From the NCBI RefSeq assembly GCF_001940235.1, contig NZ_MJIE01000001.1:2294001-2358000 (forward strand): a DNA stretch of 64,000 nucleotides, written 5' to 3'. The notes below the pieces were generated by a model that worked only from the letters and a program-made list of their open reading frames with translations, did not search any database and was not told where the DNA came from. This DNA comes from Hornefia porci. GTDB taxonomy: Bacteria > Bacillota > Clostridia > Peptostreptococcales > Anaerovoracaceae. Both the position numbers and the translations under genes were made by a program. Shown piece by piece: positions 24,645-37,954 of this stretch (within the stretch, counting starts at the first letter, position 1; each line of letters begins with the position of its first letter).

Positions 24645-26270
24645 CTATGCTTCCAGATTGGCAAGAGCTTCCTGCTTTTCCTTCTCTCTGGCCTGCATAA
24701 CCTTTTCATATTCTTCGTCGGTCATCTTCATCATGGTGATGCCGGTGAATCCGTAGAAGATGGATACGAGCGGATTGATCAGGTTCAGGAACGCATAGCG
24801 TCCATAGCCTCCGCCCGGGCCGCCCCAGGTCTTGACGCCCAGGAACTTCTGCATCGTAGCGCCGCAGGTGTTCCACGGGACGAGGCAGGATGTGATTGTA
24901 CCGGAGTCTTCCAGTACACGGGAGAGGTTTCTCGGTGCCAGACGTCTGTCCTCATAGGTTTCCTTGTACATTCTGCCCGGAAGTACGAGGGACAGGTACT
25001 GGTCTCCTGCGATGATGTTCATGATGATGCAGCTGATAACGGTGACGGTAACCAGTCCGCCGGTTCCCTTTGCGAAGTGCAGCAGGGACTGTGCGATTTC
25101 GCCCAGCATGCCGGAAGCGTCCATGATGCCTCCGAAGCACATTGCGCAGAGGATCAGGTTGATGGTCCACATCATGGAATTCATACCGCCCTTGCCGTCG
25201 ATCAGCTTGTCGATGTTGTACTCGCCGATGATGGAAGTGCTCAGACCCTGTTCCTTAGCAAGAGCTGCGAAGTCTCCGGCGTCCATTGACAGGAAGCTGT
25301 CTGCATCATAGGATGCGATCTGATCCGCCAGCTTGTCCTGCGCCTGTGTGTAAGCGTCGGTGAATCCCGGTACGGAATAGCCGTAGTGCAGGATTCCCGG
25401 CCAGTCGGCCAGACCGATTCCGTTGAAGATGGAGCCGATGATCATACCGGCGACGATACCGCCCATGATGCCCGGGATCGCGGGGATCTTCAGAGCAACG
25501 ATGACGATAACCAGAATCGGCGGGATCAGCATCCACAGGTTCAGCTTGAAGTTGATCAGGCAGGCCTGTCTCATCGGTTCAACGATGTCCAGATTGTTTC
25601 CGCTGGCTCTCATACCCAGAACCAGGTAGATGACCAGAGCGATGATCAGAGACGGCGTAACCGTATAGATCATATGGCGGATGTGATCGAACAGCGTGGC
25701 GCCCGCCATGGCAGGAGCCAGATTGGTGGTGTCAGACAGCGGCGACATCTTGTCTCCGAAATAAGCTCCGGAGACGACAGCGCCGGCTGCCATGCTGGAC
25801 GGGATTCCGAGTCCCGTCGCAACGCCGATCAGTGCGATACCGATGGTTCCGGCGGTGGTCCAGGAAGAACCGGTCGCCAGTGCAACGATACAGCAGAGCA
25901 GGCAGGCTGCAAACAGGAAGATGCTCGGCTTCAGAATCAGCAGTCCGTAGTAGATCATCGCGGGAACGACGCCCGCGGCGACCCAGCATCCGATCAGCAG
26001 ACCGACCTCAGCGAGGATCAGAATGGCCTGCATGGAGCGGTTGATGGAAGCCAGCATGCCGGCCTCCAGGAATGACCATTTGTAGCCGTTCAGAGCGGCC
26101 ACAATCGCGGCAAATGTCGCGGAAGTAAGAAGTGCGATGTGTACTTCGCCATAGTCACAGGCGAGTGCATCCCCAAATAATTTTCCAAGGATGCCCAGAC
26201 AATACATTAATACGATCAACGTGAAGAAGAAACATAATAATGCTTGCCATAGAGGTATCTTTCTACCCAT
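24645..26270 (-). CDS. nhaC: Na+/H+ antiporter, NhaC family (copy 1)
   Basis: A 541-residue membrane protein with about 12 helices. Family signatures are ALATGSSWTTAGTIGIAL (near residue 130) and GDKMSPLSDTTNLAPAMAG (near 172), both lining the transport path. Members exchange Na+ for H+ or couple carboxylates such as malate and lactate to Na+. AGGAGG precedes the ATG on the minus strand, and a consensus promoter (26361-26333) drives it. The leader carries a short hairpin, ATGCC-CTCA-GGCAT (26313-26326). It is the most canonical of three NhaC-family genes in the window (others at 32332 and 42445). Exact substrate unknown. Confidence 0.88.
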   Translation of the reverse strand: MGRKIPLWQALLCFFFTLIVLMYCLGILGKLFGDALACDYGEVHIALLTSATFAAIVAALNGYKWSFLEAGMLASINRSMQAILILAEVGLLIGCWVAAGVVPAMIYYGLLILKPSIFLFAACLLCCIVALATGSSWTTAGTIGIALIGVATGLGIPSSMAAGAVVSGAYFGDKMSPLSDTTNLAPAMAGATLFDHIRHMIYTVTPSLIIALVIYLVLGMRASGNNLDIVEPMRQACLINFKLNLWMLIPPILVIVIVALKIPAIPGIMGGIVAGMIIGSIFNGIGLADWPGILHYGYSVPGFTDAYTQAQDKLADQIASYDADSFLSMDAGDFAALAKEQGLSTSIIGEYNIDKLIDGKGGMNSMMWTINLILCAMCFGGIMDASGMLGEIAQSLLHFAKGTGGLVTVTVISCIIMNIIAGDQYLSLVLPGRMYKETYEDRRLAPRNLSRVLEDSGTITSCLVPWNTCGATMQKFLGVKTWGGPGGGYGRYAFLNLINPLVSIFYGFTGITMMKMTDEEYEKVMQAREKEKQEALANLEA

Positions 26271-26332
26271 AATAAGTCCTCCTCAATAAAGACAAGTAAA
26301 ATAAAATAAACCCATGCCCTCAGGCATTATTT

Positions 26333-26361
26333 ATTATAAGAGACGCTTATTGATTTGTCAA
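26333..26361 (-). promoter_or_regulatory. Promoter of NhaC-1
   Basis: On the minus strand TTGACA (26361-26356), 17-bp spacer, TATAAT (26338-26333). Both hexamers are perfect. Confidence 0.8.
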
Positions 26362-26573
26362 GATTATGTGAAAATTCCGAGAAGCAATAACACAAAAATA
26401 ACAAAGTGATGCGGTATCGACTCATAATAAAATGTTATCGATTCGGAGACGCAGGGAAAACGGGACGAGAGAAAGAGACGGCAGAAAAGGGCAGAGGGGA
26501 ACGGGGAAAGAGTGGAGAACGTGATCGGCGACGGGCTCCGGAGGGGGTACAGGAAAAGCGGACAACAGACGAA

Positions 26574-26680
26574 GCGGCCCTGTGAAATCACGGATCGGCA
26601 GCCGCCGGGGGAGGGTCGGGTGAACCGGCCCCGTGAAATCGCGGATCGGCAGGCGCTGAGACCCGGTCAGGTGAACCGCG
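26574..26680 (+). repeat. Imperfect tandem repeat upstream of the rRNA promoter
   Basis: CGGCCC(T/C)GTGAAATC(A/G)CGGATCGGCAG occurs near 26575 and near 26626, each followed by a related GGTCxGGTGAACC segment. The period is about 53 bp, two copies. Confidence 0.75.
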
Positions 26681-26771
26681 CCCCAGAGGCCGGAGACCCG
26701 GGTTTTGCTTCGATATATATAATGTAAGGAAAAGAAAATCAAAAAAACGTAAAATTAATTTTAAAAAGATG

Positions 26772-26800
26772 TTGACAAGGGAGTGAACAGGTGGTAATAT
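26772..26800 (+). promoter_or_regulatory. Promoter of the rRNA operon
   Basis: TTGACA (26772-26777), 17-bp spacer, TAATAT (26795-26800). Transcription would begin near 26807, giving a leader of about 260 nt before 16S. An AT-rich stretch (26730-26770) directly upstream could act as an UP element. Confidence 0.8.
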
Positions 26801-27068
26801 ATTAAATGTTCGCGGCACACGCGAGCACGGAAACCTTGAAAAATGAAGGGTTCCGGAAGAACCTAGAAAACCACATAGACAGGAAACGAAAGTCAAACAA
26901 GACAAAAAGAAACAGGTTGAAACAACCTTGGATCATGTACCAAATGATCCCCAAGATTTCCTAAAACAGTAATACGGTAACAGAAACAACTGTAGAAACA
27001 GACGTTAGCGTCTGACCGGATTAAACGGAAGGAAAGAGATAGTAAGCCGAAAGGCTTAATATACCATT

Positions 27069-28587
<1,519 letters not shown>

Positions 28588-28620
28588 GGGAGACACGTTT
28601 GCTGTCTATGGGTTTACTAT

Positions 28621-28697
<77 letters not shown>

Positions 28698-28986
28698 AAA
28701 TCCTTTTTAAGGATTTTATTTATCACGGGAAACCGTGGAAGTACCTTGAAAATCGAACAATGGAAAATGCAAACAATGCATCACAGAAAAGAGATCGAGA
28801 TGAAATATCGTATAGGTATTAGCGAAGAAGCTAAGCAAATAGGGTAAGAAATCTACGATTTCAACCGAGAAGCCAAGAAAGCGAAAAACAGGAAAAGTTT
28901 TTTGACAAAGAAAGCCCATACATGAGCGCCATGTATGGCAGCCAAGGAGAACCGTATGAAGCGCGAAAGCGCGGCATACAGGAAAA

Positions 28987-31869
<2,883 letters not shown>

Positions 31870-31946
31870 AAGGCATTCCGGAATGTGATGAAGAAGCAGG
31901 AACCATTGTTCGGTTTTGAGGGTACCAATTCTCAGAAGAACTGAAT

Positions 31947-32060
31947 CCGGTGGCAATAGCGAGGAGGTCACACCTGTTCCCATCCCGAACACAGAAGTTA
32001 AGCTCTTCAGCGCCGATGATACTTGGCGGGTGACTGCCCGGGAAAGTAGGACGCTGCCGG
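31947..32060 (+). rRNA. rrf: 5S ribosomal RNA
   Basis: A 114-nt segment with the 5S signatures CACACCTGTTCCCATCCCGAACACAGAAGTTAAG and a terminal helix CCGGTGGC (31947-31954) with GCTGCCGG (32053-32060). It lies 77 bp after 23S and is followed by an intrinsic terminator. Confidence 0.93.
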
Positions 32061-32072
32061 TTCAGAAATCAG

Positions 32073-32104
32073 AAGACAGGTCAGAAATGACTTGTCTTTT
32101 TTTT
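32073..32104 (+). terminator. Terminator of the rRNA operon
   Basis: AGACAGGTCA (32074-32083) pairs with TGACTTGTCT (32088-32097) with one G-U pair and a GAAA tetraloop, followed by a run of T to 32104. Confidence 0.9.
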
Positions 32105-32239
32105 CGCGCGTTTTCATTCCGGCGAATCGAAAATGTTTTTTTGCTCGGCGGACGCAGCTGCGGCAGAATCTTTTTTGTTTATTAAATTTTCTTAACTCTA
32201 TTGAATTAGGTTATTTTTGTGTTAATATTTAGGTAAAGA

Positions 32240-32300
32240 CCGATTCGGCACAGGCTGTTTTTCACAGGCAGGGGCCGATCCGGCCAGAAACTGTTTTTCA
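32240..32300 (+). repeat. Tandem duplication in the NhaC-2 leader
   Basis: CCGAT(T/C)CGGC at 32240 and 32275, and CTGTTTTTCA at 32255-32264 and 32291-32300, mark two copies of a roughly 35-bp unit just upstream of the NhaC-2 start. Confidence 0.7.
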
Positions 32301-32331
32301 GGTGACAATTATGTGAGAGGGAGTGACATTT

Positions 32332-33951
32332 ATGAAAAAGAAAAGTAACATTGTCAGTGTCATCGTCCTGATTGTTGTCGTTGCGGTTCTCGTTATCGCG
32401 GCGTTCACAACCGACGCCAAGAGCGTTCAGAAAACCTTCTGGGCTCTTGTTCCGCCGGTCATAGCGATTGTCCTGGCACTTGTCACCAAAGAAGTTTACA
32501 GCTCATTGTTTATCGGTATAGTTGTGGGAGGTCTTTTGTATTCCGGCTTCAGCTTTCCGGGTACGATCAAGCACGTCTTCACCGACGGAATCGTAGCTCA
32601 GCTTACGGATGCGTATAACGTCGGCATCCTGATCTTCCTGGTCATTCTGGGAATCATGGTATGCCTGATGAACAAATCCGGCGGATCCGCAGCGTTCGGA
32701 AGGTGGGCGCAGAAACACATCAAGACCAAAAAAGGCGCACAGTTCGCCACCATCGTCCTGGGTATTCTGATTTTCATCGACGATTATTTCAACTGTCTCA
32801 CAGTGGGAAGCGTCATGCTTCCGGTCACAGACCGTTTCAAGATTTCCAGAGCCAAGCTGGCATATCTGATCGACGCGACCGCGGCCCCGGTATGCATTAT
32901 CGCACCGATTTCTTCCTGGGCCGCTGCAGTATCGGGTTTTGTCCCCGGCAACCAGAACGGAATCGCGCTGTTCTGCAGCTGCATTCCATGGAATTTCTAC
33001 GCGCTGTTCACGATTACGTTCATGTTCGCTATTACGGCAATGCAGGCTGATTATGGCTTGATGGAGCTGCATGAGCTGAATGCGACGACAAAGGGCGATC
33101 TGTTTACGACGCCGGAGCGTCCGTATGCGGAGGCGGACAAAGCCAAGCTGAAAGAGGACGGAAAACTGTTCGACATGCTGATTCCTGTCATTGTGCTGGT
33201 CATCTGCTGTGTGATCGGTATGCTCTGGAGCGGCGGAATGTTCTCCGGAAAGAACTTTGTAGAAGCCTTCGCCAACTCAGATGCTTCCGTAGGACTCGCG
33301 GTCGGTTCATTCTTCGCCCTTCTCATTACTCTGGTCATTTACATGGTAAGACGTGTAATGAATTTCACAGAGTTTATGGCCTGTGTCCCCGACGGATTTG
33401 CAGCGATGATCGCGCCGATTCTCATCCTGACCTTCGCCTGGTCACTGAAGGGCATGACGGACAGCCTGGGCGCGTCTGTCTATGTCGCGGATCTGATTAA
33501 AAACAGCGCGAGCAGTCTGATGAACCTGCTGCCGTTTATTATCTTCCTTATTGCGGTCGGCCTGTCCTTTGCCACCGGCACCTCTTGGGGAACGTTCGGA
33601 ATCCTGATCCCGATCGTTGTTACGGCGTTCAAGGACACCGATCCGAACCTGATGATCATCGCGATGTCCGCCTGCATGGCCGGCGCTGTCTGCGGCGATC
33701 ACTGCTCGCCGATTTCGGATACCACCATCATGGCTTCCGCGGGAGCCCAGTGCTACCACATCAATCACGTCAATACGCAGTTGCCTTATGCGATGACTGT
33801 CGCGGCGATTTCCGCGGTCACGTACATTGTGGCGGGATTTTCGCGCAACGTGGTCGTGTCGCTGGTATTTGGCTTTGTCGTACTGATCGTTCTGCTGTAC
33901 TTCCTGAAGAAGAGGGAACAAAAGAAATACGGCGCGGCCTGGGCAGACTGA
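32332..33951 (+). CDS. Na+/H+ antiporter, NhaC family (copy 2)
   Basis: A 539-residue membrane protein with an N-terminal anchor (KKKSNIVSVIVLIVVVAVLVIAAF) and about 11 further helices. Family motifs: FIDDYFNCLTVGSVMLPVTD (near residue 146), SFATGTSWGTFGILIPIV (near 410) and GDHCSPISDTTIMASAGA (near 458). It shares SW(G/T)T and SDTT with the other two NhaC-type proteins of this window. The likely role is Na+/H+ or Na+-coupled organic-acid/amino-acid exchange in the cell membrane. The ATG at 32332 is 10 bp after GAGGG; a GTG at 32323 is in frame but too close. Terminator at 33998. Confidence 0.85.
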   Translation: MKKKSNIVSVIVLIVVVAVLVIAAFTTDAKSVQKTFWALVPPVIAIVLALVTKEVYSSLFIGIVVGGLLYSGFSFPGTIKHVFTDGIVAQLTDAYNVGILIFLVILGIMVCLMNKSGGSAAFGRWAQKHIKTKKGAQFATIVLGILIFIDDYFNCLTVGSVMLPVTDRFKISRAKLAYLIDATAAPVCIIAPISSWAAAVSGFVPGNQNGIALFCSCIPWNFYALFTITFMFAITAMQADYGLMELHELNATTKGDLFTTPERPYAEADKAKLKEDGKLFDMLIPVIVLVICCVIGMLWSGGMFSGKNFVEAFANSDASVGLAVGSFFALLITLVIYMVRRVMNFTEFMACVPDGFAAMIAPILILTFAWSLKGMTDSLGASVYVADLIKNSASSLMNLLPFIIFLIAVGLSFATGTSWGTFGILIPIVVTAFKDTDPNLMIIAMSACMAGAVCGDHCSPISDTTIMASAGAQCYHINHVNTQLPYAMTVAAISAVTYIVAGFSRNVVVSLVFGFVVLIVLLYFLKKREQKKYGAAWAD

Positions 33952-33997
33952 TTCTGCGCCCCGGCGCGTCCGGAACACGAGCCCCGGCTGTATATGA

Positions 33998-34039
33998 AGC
34001 CCCCGTCTGTCTGTGCTGATTGCAGACAGACGGGCTTTT
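33998..34039 (+). terminator. Terminator after NhaC-2
   Basis: CCCGTCTGTCTG (34002-34013) pairs with CAGACAGACGGG (34023-34034), flanked by GC pairs and followed by CTTTT. Confidence 0.85.
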
Positions 34040-34108
34040 GCTGTTTCTGCAGAAATCACATAAATTGGCAATTATTACCAACAATCTATGGACGGAATTT
34101 ACATTTTA

Positions 34109-34117
34109 TGCTATAAT
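34109..34117 (+). promoter_or_regulatory. Extended minus-10 promoter for the tmk operon
   Basis: TGCTATAAT at 34109-34117 is a TGn-extended minus-10. The minus-35 (TGGACG at 34089-34094, 17 bp) is weak, which is usual for extended promoters. Confidence 0.55.
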
Positions 34118-34127
34118 TAGCGCATGC

Positions 34128-34160
34128 TCATTATGTTCCTGCCGGACTTAATGGGCGCTG
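34128..34160 (+). repeat. Dispersed motif, copy A
   Basis: GCTCATTATGTTCCTGCCGG followed by ACTTAATGGGC resembles 49321-49353 (GCTCATTAAGCTCCGTCGG, then ACTTAACGGGC), differing at about six positions. Both lie in spacers and can fold as TTA(A/T)G...CTTAA hairpins. Confidence 0.55.
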
Positions 34161-34280
34161 ACAATGATTTGTTTGCAGCGCGCGGCGCACAGCCGGCTGC
34201 AGAGGGCGCCGGCATGCGCTGACTGATGCCTGCGCTGTGTATGCTATGCTGCGCCCGGCTCAGGTGAGGGAGGTCGTTAC

Positions 34281-34391
34281 ATGATCGTATTGAAAATTAT
34301 ATTTTGTGTGATGATCTGCGTACCGCTGGCCTGTGTGGGATGGTTCCTCTTTGAAAAGCTTCTGGAATCTGCCACCGGCGGCAGAGAATAA
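34281..34391 (+). CDS. Small membrane protein, 36 residues
   Basis: ATG at 34281 with GGGAGG about 8 bp upstream; stop TAA at 34389-34391. The peptide begins MIVLKIIFCVMICVPLACVG, one hydrophobic helix, and ends in a short polar tail (SATGGRE). It is the first frame after the promoter and lies 13 bp before tmk, so it is probably co-transcribed and may couple translation into tmk. No homologue recognised. Support comes from the ribosome site, the spacing and the single clean membrane helix. It could still be a leader peptide. Confidence 0.5.
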   Translation: MIVLKIIFCVMICVPLACVGWFLFEKLLESATGGRE

Positions 34392-34404
34392 ACGGGAGTT
34401 ATTG

Positions 34405-35037
34405 ATGAACAGAGGGCTTTTTATATCATTTGAGGGGCCGGACGGCTCCGGAAAATCCACGCAGATTGAGTATCTGAAAACCTATTTCCGGGAACGGGGG
34501 CTCGACTGCGTGTTTACCCGTGAGCCGGGAGGCACAGAGATTGGAGAAAAACTCCGGGAGGTGATCCTGGATAAGTCGAATAACGAAATGTGTGATATGA
34601 CAGAGGCCCTGCTGTACGCAGCCAGCCGGGCGCAGCACGTCTGTCAGCTGATCGGCCCCGCGCTGAATGAAGGAAAGATCGTCGTCTGCGACCGCTTCAT
34701 GGACTCCAGCATCGCCTATCAGGGCTGCGGGCGACAGCTGGGAGACAAGGTCAGAGTGATTAACGAATATGCGGTCATGGGCATAATTCCCGACCTCACA
34801 TTCCTGCTGGAAATCGATCCGAGAGTCGGAAAGGGAAGAATCCGGGCGGACGAGAGAGACAGGCTGGAGAATGAAAAACTCCGGTTCCATAAACGCGTGT
34901 ACCGGGGTTACCTGCAGCTTGCGGAACAAGAGCCGCAGAGAATTGTGCTCATCGACGGGAGCCGCAGCCGCGAGGAGATGAGAGCGGAAATCACGGGGCA
35001 CATTGAGAGACTCCTGGAACAAAGGGAAGGGCAATGA
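34405..35037 (+). CDS. tmk: Thymidylate kinase
   Basis: A 210-residue kinase phosphorylating dTMP to dTDP. P-loop in FISFEGPDGSGKSTQ (residues 6-20), dTMP-site DRFMDSSIAYQG near residue 100 with the DR(F/Y) motif, and LID residues GRIRADERDRLE. The start ATG at 34405 follows GGGAG; an in-frame ATG at 34333 would run through the small frame before it. The end overlaps the next gene by ATGA. tmk-holB pairs are common in Firmicutes. Confidence 0.97.
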   Translation: MNRGLFISFEGPDGSGKSTQIEYLKTYFRERGLDCVFTREPGGTEIGEKLREVILDKSNNEMCDMTEALLYAASRAQHVCQLIGPALNEGKIVVCDRFMDSSIAYQGCGRQLGDKVRVINEYAVMGIIPDLTFLLEIDPRVGKGRIRADERDRLENEKLRFHKRVYRGYLQLAEQEPQRIVLIDGSRSREEMRAEITGHIERLLEQREGQ

Positions 35038-35864
35038 AGCTGACGGATTACAGAAAATATGGAAACGCGGCGGAGCAGCTGTCAAAGGCGATTCTGTGCG
35101 GTCATATCTCACACGCATATATTTTTGAGGGTGACAATGACGTGGACAAGGTCGGATTCGCCAGAGCCTTTGCCGGCGCAATTCTCTGCAGAAACGCTCC
35201 GGGTGAGGGCTGCGGCCAGTGTCCCGTCTGCAGAAAGATCGCCGGAGATAATCATGAGGATGTCTATCACATCGTGCCCGTGGAAGAAAAGAAAGGCTAT
35301 CCTTCGGTGAAGGACGGCGCGATTGAAAAGCTTCTGGAGGATCTGAAAACCATACCGACAGCGGGAGACCGGAATATCGCCATTATTGAAGGCGCGGATA
35401 CGCTGACGCCGAAGGCGAGGGGCCATCTTCTGAAAACACTGGAGGAACCGGCGCCCGGAACGGTGATCATTCTTTTGTCAGAGAACGTGTATAACCTGTC
35501 GCCACCCATCAATTCCAGATGCGTCCGGTATCATCTGATGAATTTCACCGATGCGGCAGATACGGAGATGGATGCGTTTGCCGATGAAATACTGCGGATG
35601 ACCCTCAGCGGAGCGTTCTTCTTTGACATTTGCAGGAAACTGGACGGTGAGATTAAGGGCAGGCCGGACGCCTTCACATTTCTGGATGCGATGGAAAACC
35701 GGATCGGATATCATCTGCGTGAACAGACGCCGGAATTTCAGAGCGCGCGACTGGCGAAAGGAGTCCGTGACGCGGAAAAGGCGAAGGAAAGGCTGCGGCG
35801 GAACATAAACTATAAATATGCGATCAGGGAGCTGATTTTAAAACTGGAGGAAAATAAATGGTAA
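35034..35864 (+). CDS. holB: DNA polymerase III delta-prime subunit (clamp loader)
   Basis: A 276-residue AAA+ type clamp-loader subunit. Near the N-terminus AILCGHISHAYIFEGD is the usual HAYLF-type strand, though the P-loop is degenerate (as in delta-prime proteins). The zinc module reads CGQCPVCRKI with the first cysteine just upstream. The sensor block is LTPKARGHLLKTLEEPAPGTVIILL, followed by INSRCVRYHL. It helps load the beta sliding clamp. Four-base overlap with tmk and seven-base overlap with ricT indicate one operon. Confidence 0.93.
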   Translation: MKLTDYRKYGNAAEQLSKAILCGHISHAYIFEGDNDVDKVGFARAFAGAILCRNAPGEGCGQCPVCRKIAGDNHEDVYHIVPVEEKKGYPSVKDGAIEKLLEDLKTIPTAGDRNIAIIEGADTLTPKARGHLLKTLEEPAPGTVIILLSENVYNLSPPINSRCVRYHLMNFTDAADTEMDAFADEILRMTLSGAFFFDICRKLDGEIKGRPDAFTFLDAMENRIGYHLREQTPEFQSARLAKGVRDAEKAKERLRRNINYKYAIRELILKLEENKW

Positions 35865-36967
35865 ATGTTGCTGGGGTGCGGTTCAAAAGTACCGGGAAGG
35901 TCTATTACTTTGACCCCTGCGATCTGGATGTACAGCCGGGGCAGGGCGTGATCGTCGAGACGGCAAGAGGGATGGAATTCGGCACAGTAACGATGGGAAT
36001 CACGCCGATCAAGGAAGAGGATGTCACGCGTCCGCTGAAGAAGATCGTACGGATTGCCGGAGAGAAGGACATCGCACGTCACGAGGAAAACGAGAAGAAA
36101 AAATCCAGGGCGATGAAGACGTGTCAGGAGAAGATTCAGAAGCATCACCTCGAGATGAAGCTGATTGATGTGGAATACACATTTGATAATAATAAGATTA
36201 TCTTTTACTTTACGGCGGACGGACGTGTGGACTTCCGGGAGCTTGTAAAGGATCTGGCCGGCGTTTTCAAGATGAGGATTGAACTGCGTCAGATCGGCGT
36301 GCGGGACGAGGCGAAGATGCTGGGAGGCGTGGGCTCCTGCGGAAGAGGGCTCTGCTGTGCCACCTGGCTGTCGGATTTTCAGCCCGTTTCCATCAAGATG
36401 GCGAAGGTGCAGAATCTGTCACTGAACCCCGCAAAAATCTCCGGCGTATGCGGCAGGCTGATGTGCTGTCTGAAGTATGAAAACGACGTCTACTCCGAGC
36501 TTCGGAAGGGAATGCCGGATGTGAACGAGCGTATCGAGACGCCGGAGGGGCTCGGAAAAGTTATCGAATCCGACGTCCTGACCGGAAAGATACGGGTGCG
36601 GATCTACACCGGAGAAAAAGACGATACCGGTGCTGACAAGCTCAGCGCTGATGTTTACACCTATAAAAAGGACGAGATAGAAAGATTTGACAAAAAAGAC
36701 CGGAAACCGCAGAACGGCGGAAACAGCGGTGCCCACGGAAAGGGACACGACAGATCCGGAAAGCATCATCAGGAGCACGCTGCGCCGCGGAACGGTGCCG
36801 GAGGAGATAAGAGTTTAGGGAACGGAAAGGCCGGAAACCGCCGTCGCCGCCGCCGGAAGAACAGGAGAAACGACGGAGGAATGAATCCGCAGGAGTCCGG
36901 CGGAGGCGTCAGAGGAACCGGAAATGACAGAGACGGAAATGAAAGAGAAACGTCCGCTGAGAATTGA
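35858..36967 (+). CDS. ricT: PSP1-domain protein RicT/YaaT
   Basis: A 369-residue protein. The PSP1 core (residues 1-275) carries the cysteine cluster GVGSCGRGLCCATWL (near residue 155) and VCGRLMCCLKYE (near residue 195). In the RicA-RicF-RicT complex of Bacillus these cysteines take part in FeS binding, and the complex supports RNase Y-dependent mRNA maturation. It sits in the tmk-holB-ricT-trmN6 order typical of Firmicutes. After residue 275 follows a Gly/Lys/Arg-rich low-complexity tail (RRRRRKNRRND), probably disordered and RNA-binding. The last 44 bp overlap the next gene in another frame. Confidence 0.93.
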   Translation: MVNVAGVRFKSTGKVYYFDPCDLDVQPGQGVIVETARGMEFGTVTMGITPIKEEDVTRPLKKIVRIAGEKDIARHEENEKKKSRAMKTCQEKIQKHHLEMKLIDVEYTFDNNKIIFYFTADGRVDFRELVKDLAGVFKMRIELRQIGVRDEAKMLGGVGSCGRGLCCATWLSDFQPVSIKMAKVQNLSLNPAKISGVCGRLMCCLKYENDVYSELRKGMPDVNERIETPEGLGKVIESDVLTGKIRVRIYTGEKDDTGADKLSADVYTYKKDEIERFDKKDRKPQNGGNSGAHGKGHDRSGKHHQEHAAPRNGAGGDKSLGNGKAGNRRRRRRKNRRNDGGMNPQESGGGVRGTGNDRDGNERETSAEN

Positions 36968-37868
36968 CGATACCGGCTTCGGCAGCGTTCGCATTCTTCA
37001 GGATCCGGAAACGTTCTGCTACGGGGTCGACGCCGTGCTTCTCGCGGGATTCGCGGCTGCGCGTCTGAAGGGCAGGAGCCGGCCATCAAGACTTTGTGAT
37101 CTGGGAACGGGAAACGGGATCGTTCCGCTGATTCTCTCGCACAAAACGCATATAGGCGATATGTGGGGCGTCGAGGTCCAGGAAGAGGTCTGGCGTCTTG
37201 CCGTGAAGAACGTTGAGCTGAATGATCTGGAGGACAGGCTGCATTTTCTGCACGCAAATGTCCGCGATATCCGGACGAGACCAGTCGAATGTCAGAGTCC
37301 TGCCGGTCAGCCGGTTTTCCCGGCAGAACTGGGAGGACCGGGAAGCTTTGACGCGGTGACTATGAACCCTCCGTATACGGCAGCCGGGAGCGGACTGCCG
37401 GCCGGAAACGAGGCCAGGACCATCGCCCGCCATGAGGTTGCGGGAAGTCTGGAGGACTTCCTGAGGGCAGCGTCCGCGCTTCTGAAAGACAAAGGGCATC
37501 TGTTTATCGTACATCGGCCTTCCCGGCTTATTGACCTTTGCGAGCTGTGCAGAAGGCTCCGGCTGGAGCCCGGAGAAATTGTCTTTGTGAGCGGAAAACC
37601 GATGGAGAAGCCGAATATCGTATTGATGCACTGTGTGCGGAACGGTAACCGCGGCCTGCGCATACTGCCGGAGATGCATGTGAGAGAACCGGACGGGAGC
37701 TTCTCCCATGAGATGCTGAAGCTTTATGAACGGGAAACGCCTGTGCGGGATGCGGCCTCCGCGATGCGGAAAGACAGAGAGGGACCGCCGCTGCGGTCGG
37801 AGAACGACATACCCGCAGCCGGAGGGAAACCCGGTGCAGAAGCTGAATGTAAAGATAGTGTAAAATAG
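36924..37868 (+). CDS. trmN6: tRNA1(Val) adenine-37 N6-methyltransferase family
   Basis: A 314-residue class I methyltransferase. It begins with DDTGFGSVRILQDPETFCYGVDAVLLAGF, diagnostic of the TrmN6/YabB group. SAM motif I is LCDLGTGNGIVPLIL near residue 58 and the catalytic NPPYT motif follows near residue 150. Family members methylate A37 of tRNA-Val or related adenines. The ATG at 36924 lies inside the end of ricT (44-bp overlap), with AGAGGAACC upstream. The last 55 residues are polar and unlike the family core. The rsmI gene that often follows is missing here. Confidence 0.9.
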   Translation: MTETEMKEKRPLRIDDTGFGSVRILQDPETFCYGVDAVLLAGFAAARLKGRSRPSRLCDLGTGNGIVPLILSHKTHIGDMWGVEVQEEVWRLAVKNVELNDLEDRLHFLHANVRDIRTRPVECQSPAGQPVFPAELGGPGSFDAVTMNPPYTAAGSGLPAGNEARTIARHEVAGSLEDFLRAASALLKDKGHLFIVHRPSRLIDLCELCRRLRLEPGEIVFVSGKPMEKPNIVLMHCVRNGNRGLRILPEMHVREPDGSFSHEMLKLYERETPVRDAASAMRKDREGPPLRSENDIPAAGGKPGAEAECKDSVK

Positions 37869-37871
37869 CAG

Positions 37872-37900
37872 TTGCTATTATTTGGAAATTTGTATATAAT
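37872..37900 (+). promoter_or_regulatory. Promoter before the DUF948-like gene
   Basis: TTGCTA (37872-37877), 17-bp spacer, TATAAT (37895-37900). A small hairpin, GACGGG-TGTATC-GCCCGTC, follows in the leader near 37915. Confidence 0.6.
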
Positions 37901-37954
37901 ATTCCACAAGGGAAGACGGGTGTATCGCCCGTCAGGAGTTTGGAGGTTTGAGCC

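Larger units (their letters stand above)
26271..27068. other. Intergenic region NhaC-1 / rRNA operon
   Basis: A 798-bp stretch without a supported gene. From left to right it holds the NhaC-1 leader and promoter, an AT-rich part with ATCGAC...ATCGAT repeats (26415-26443), a GC-rich part with a tandem repeat (26574-26680), and the rRNA promoter (26772-26800). Then comes a 270-nt rRNA leader with hairpins AGACG-TTAG-CGTCT (26999-27012) and TAAGCC-GAAA-GGCTTA (27042-27057), plausible processing structures. A 71-codon frame at 26512-26727 has no homology I recognise and runs over the repeat. Confidence 0.6.
33952..34280 (+). other. Intergenic region NhaC-2 / tmk operon
   Basis: A 329-bp gap holding the NhaC-2 terminator (33998-34039), an extended minus-10 promoter (TATAAT at 34112-34117), and a leader of about 155 nt. 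The leader shares a 33-bp motif with 49321-49353 and a 16-bp motif with 42328-42343. No gene of useful size seen. Confidence 0.55.

Noticed and set aside
26574..26680. CRISPR-like repeat
   Set aside because: Only two imperfect copies, no unique spacers of constant length and no cas genes; the other tandem repeats fail for the same reasons.
26512..26727. A 71-codon frame upstream of the rRNA promoter
   Set aside because: It runs across a two-copy tandem repeat, lacks a ribosome site and has arginine/glycine-rich low-complexity content.
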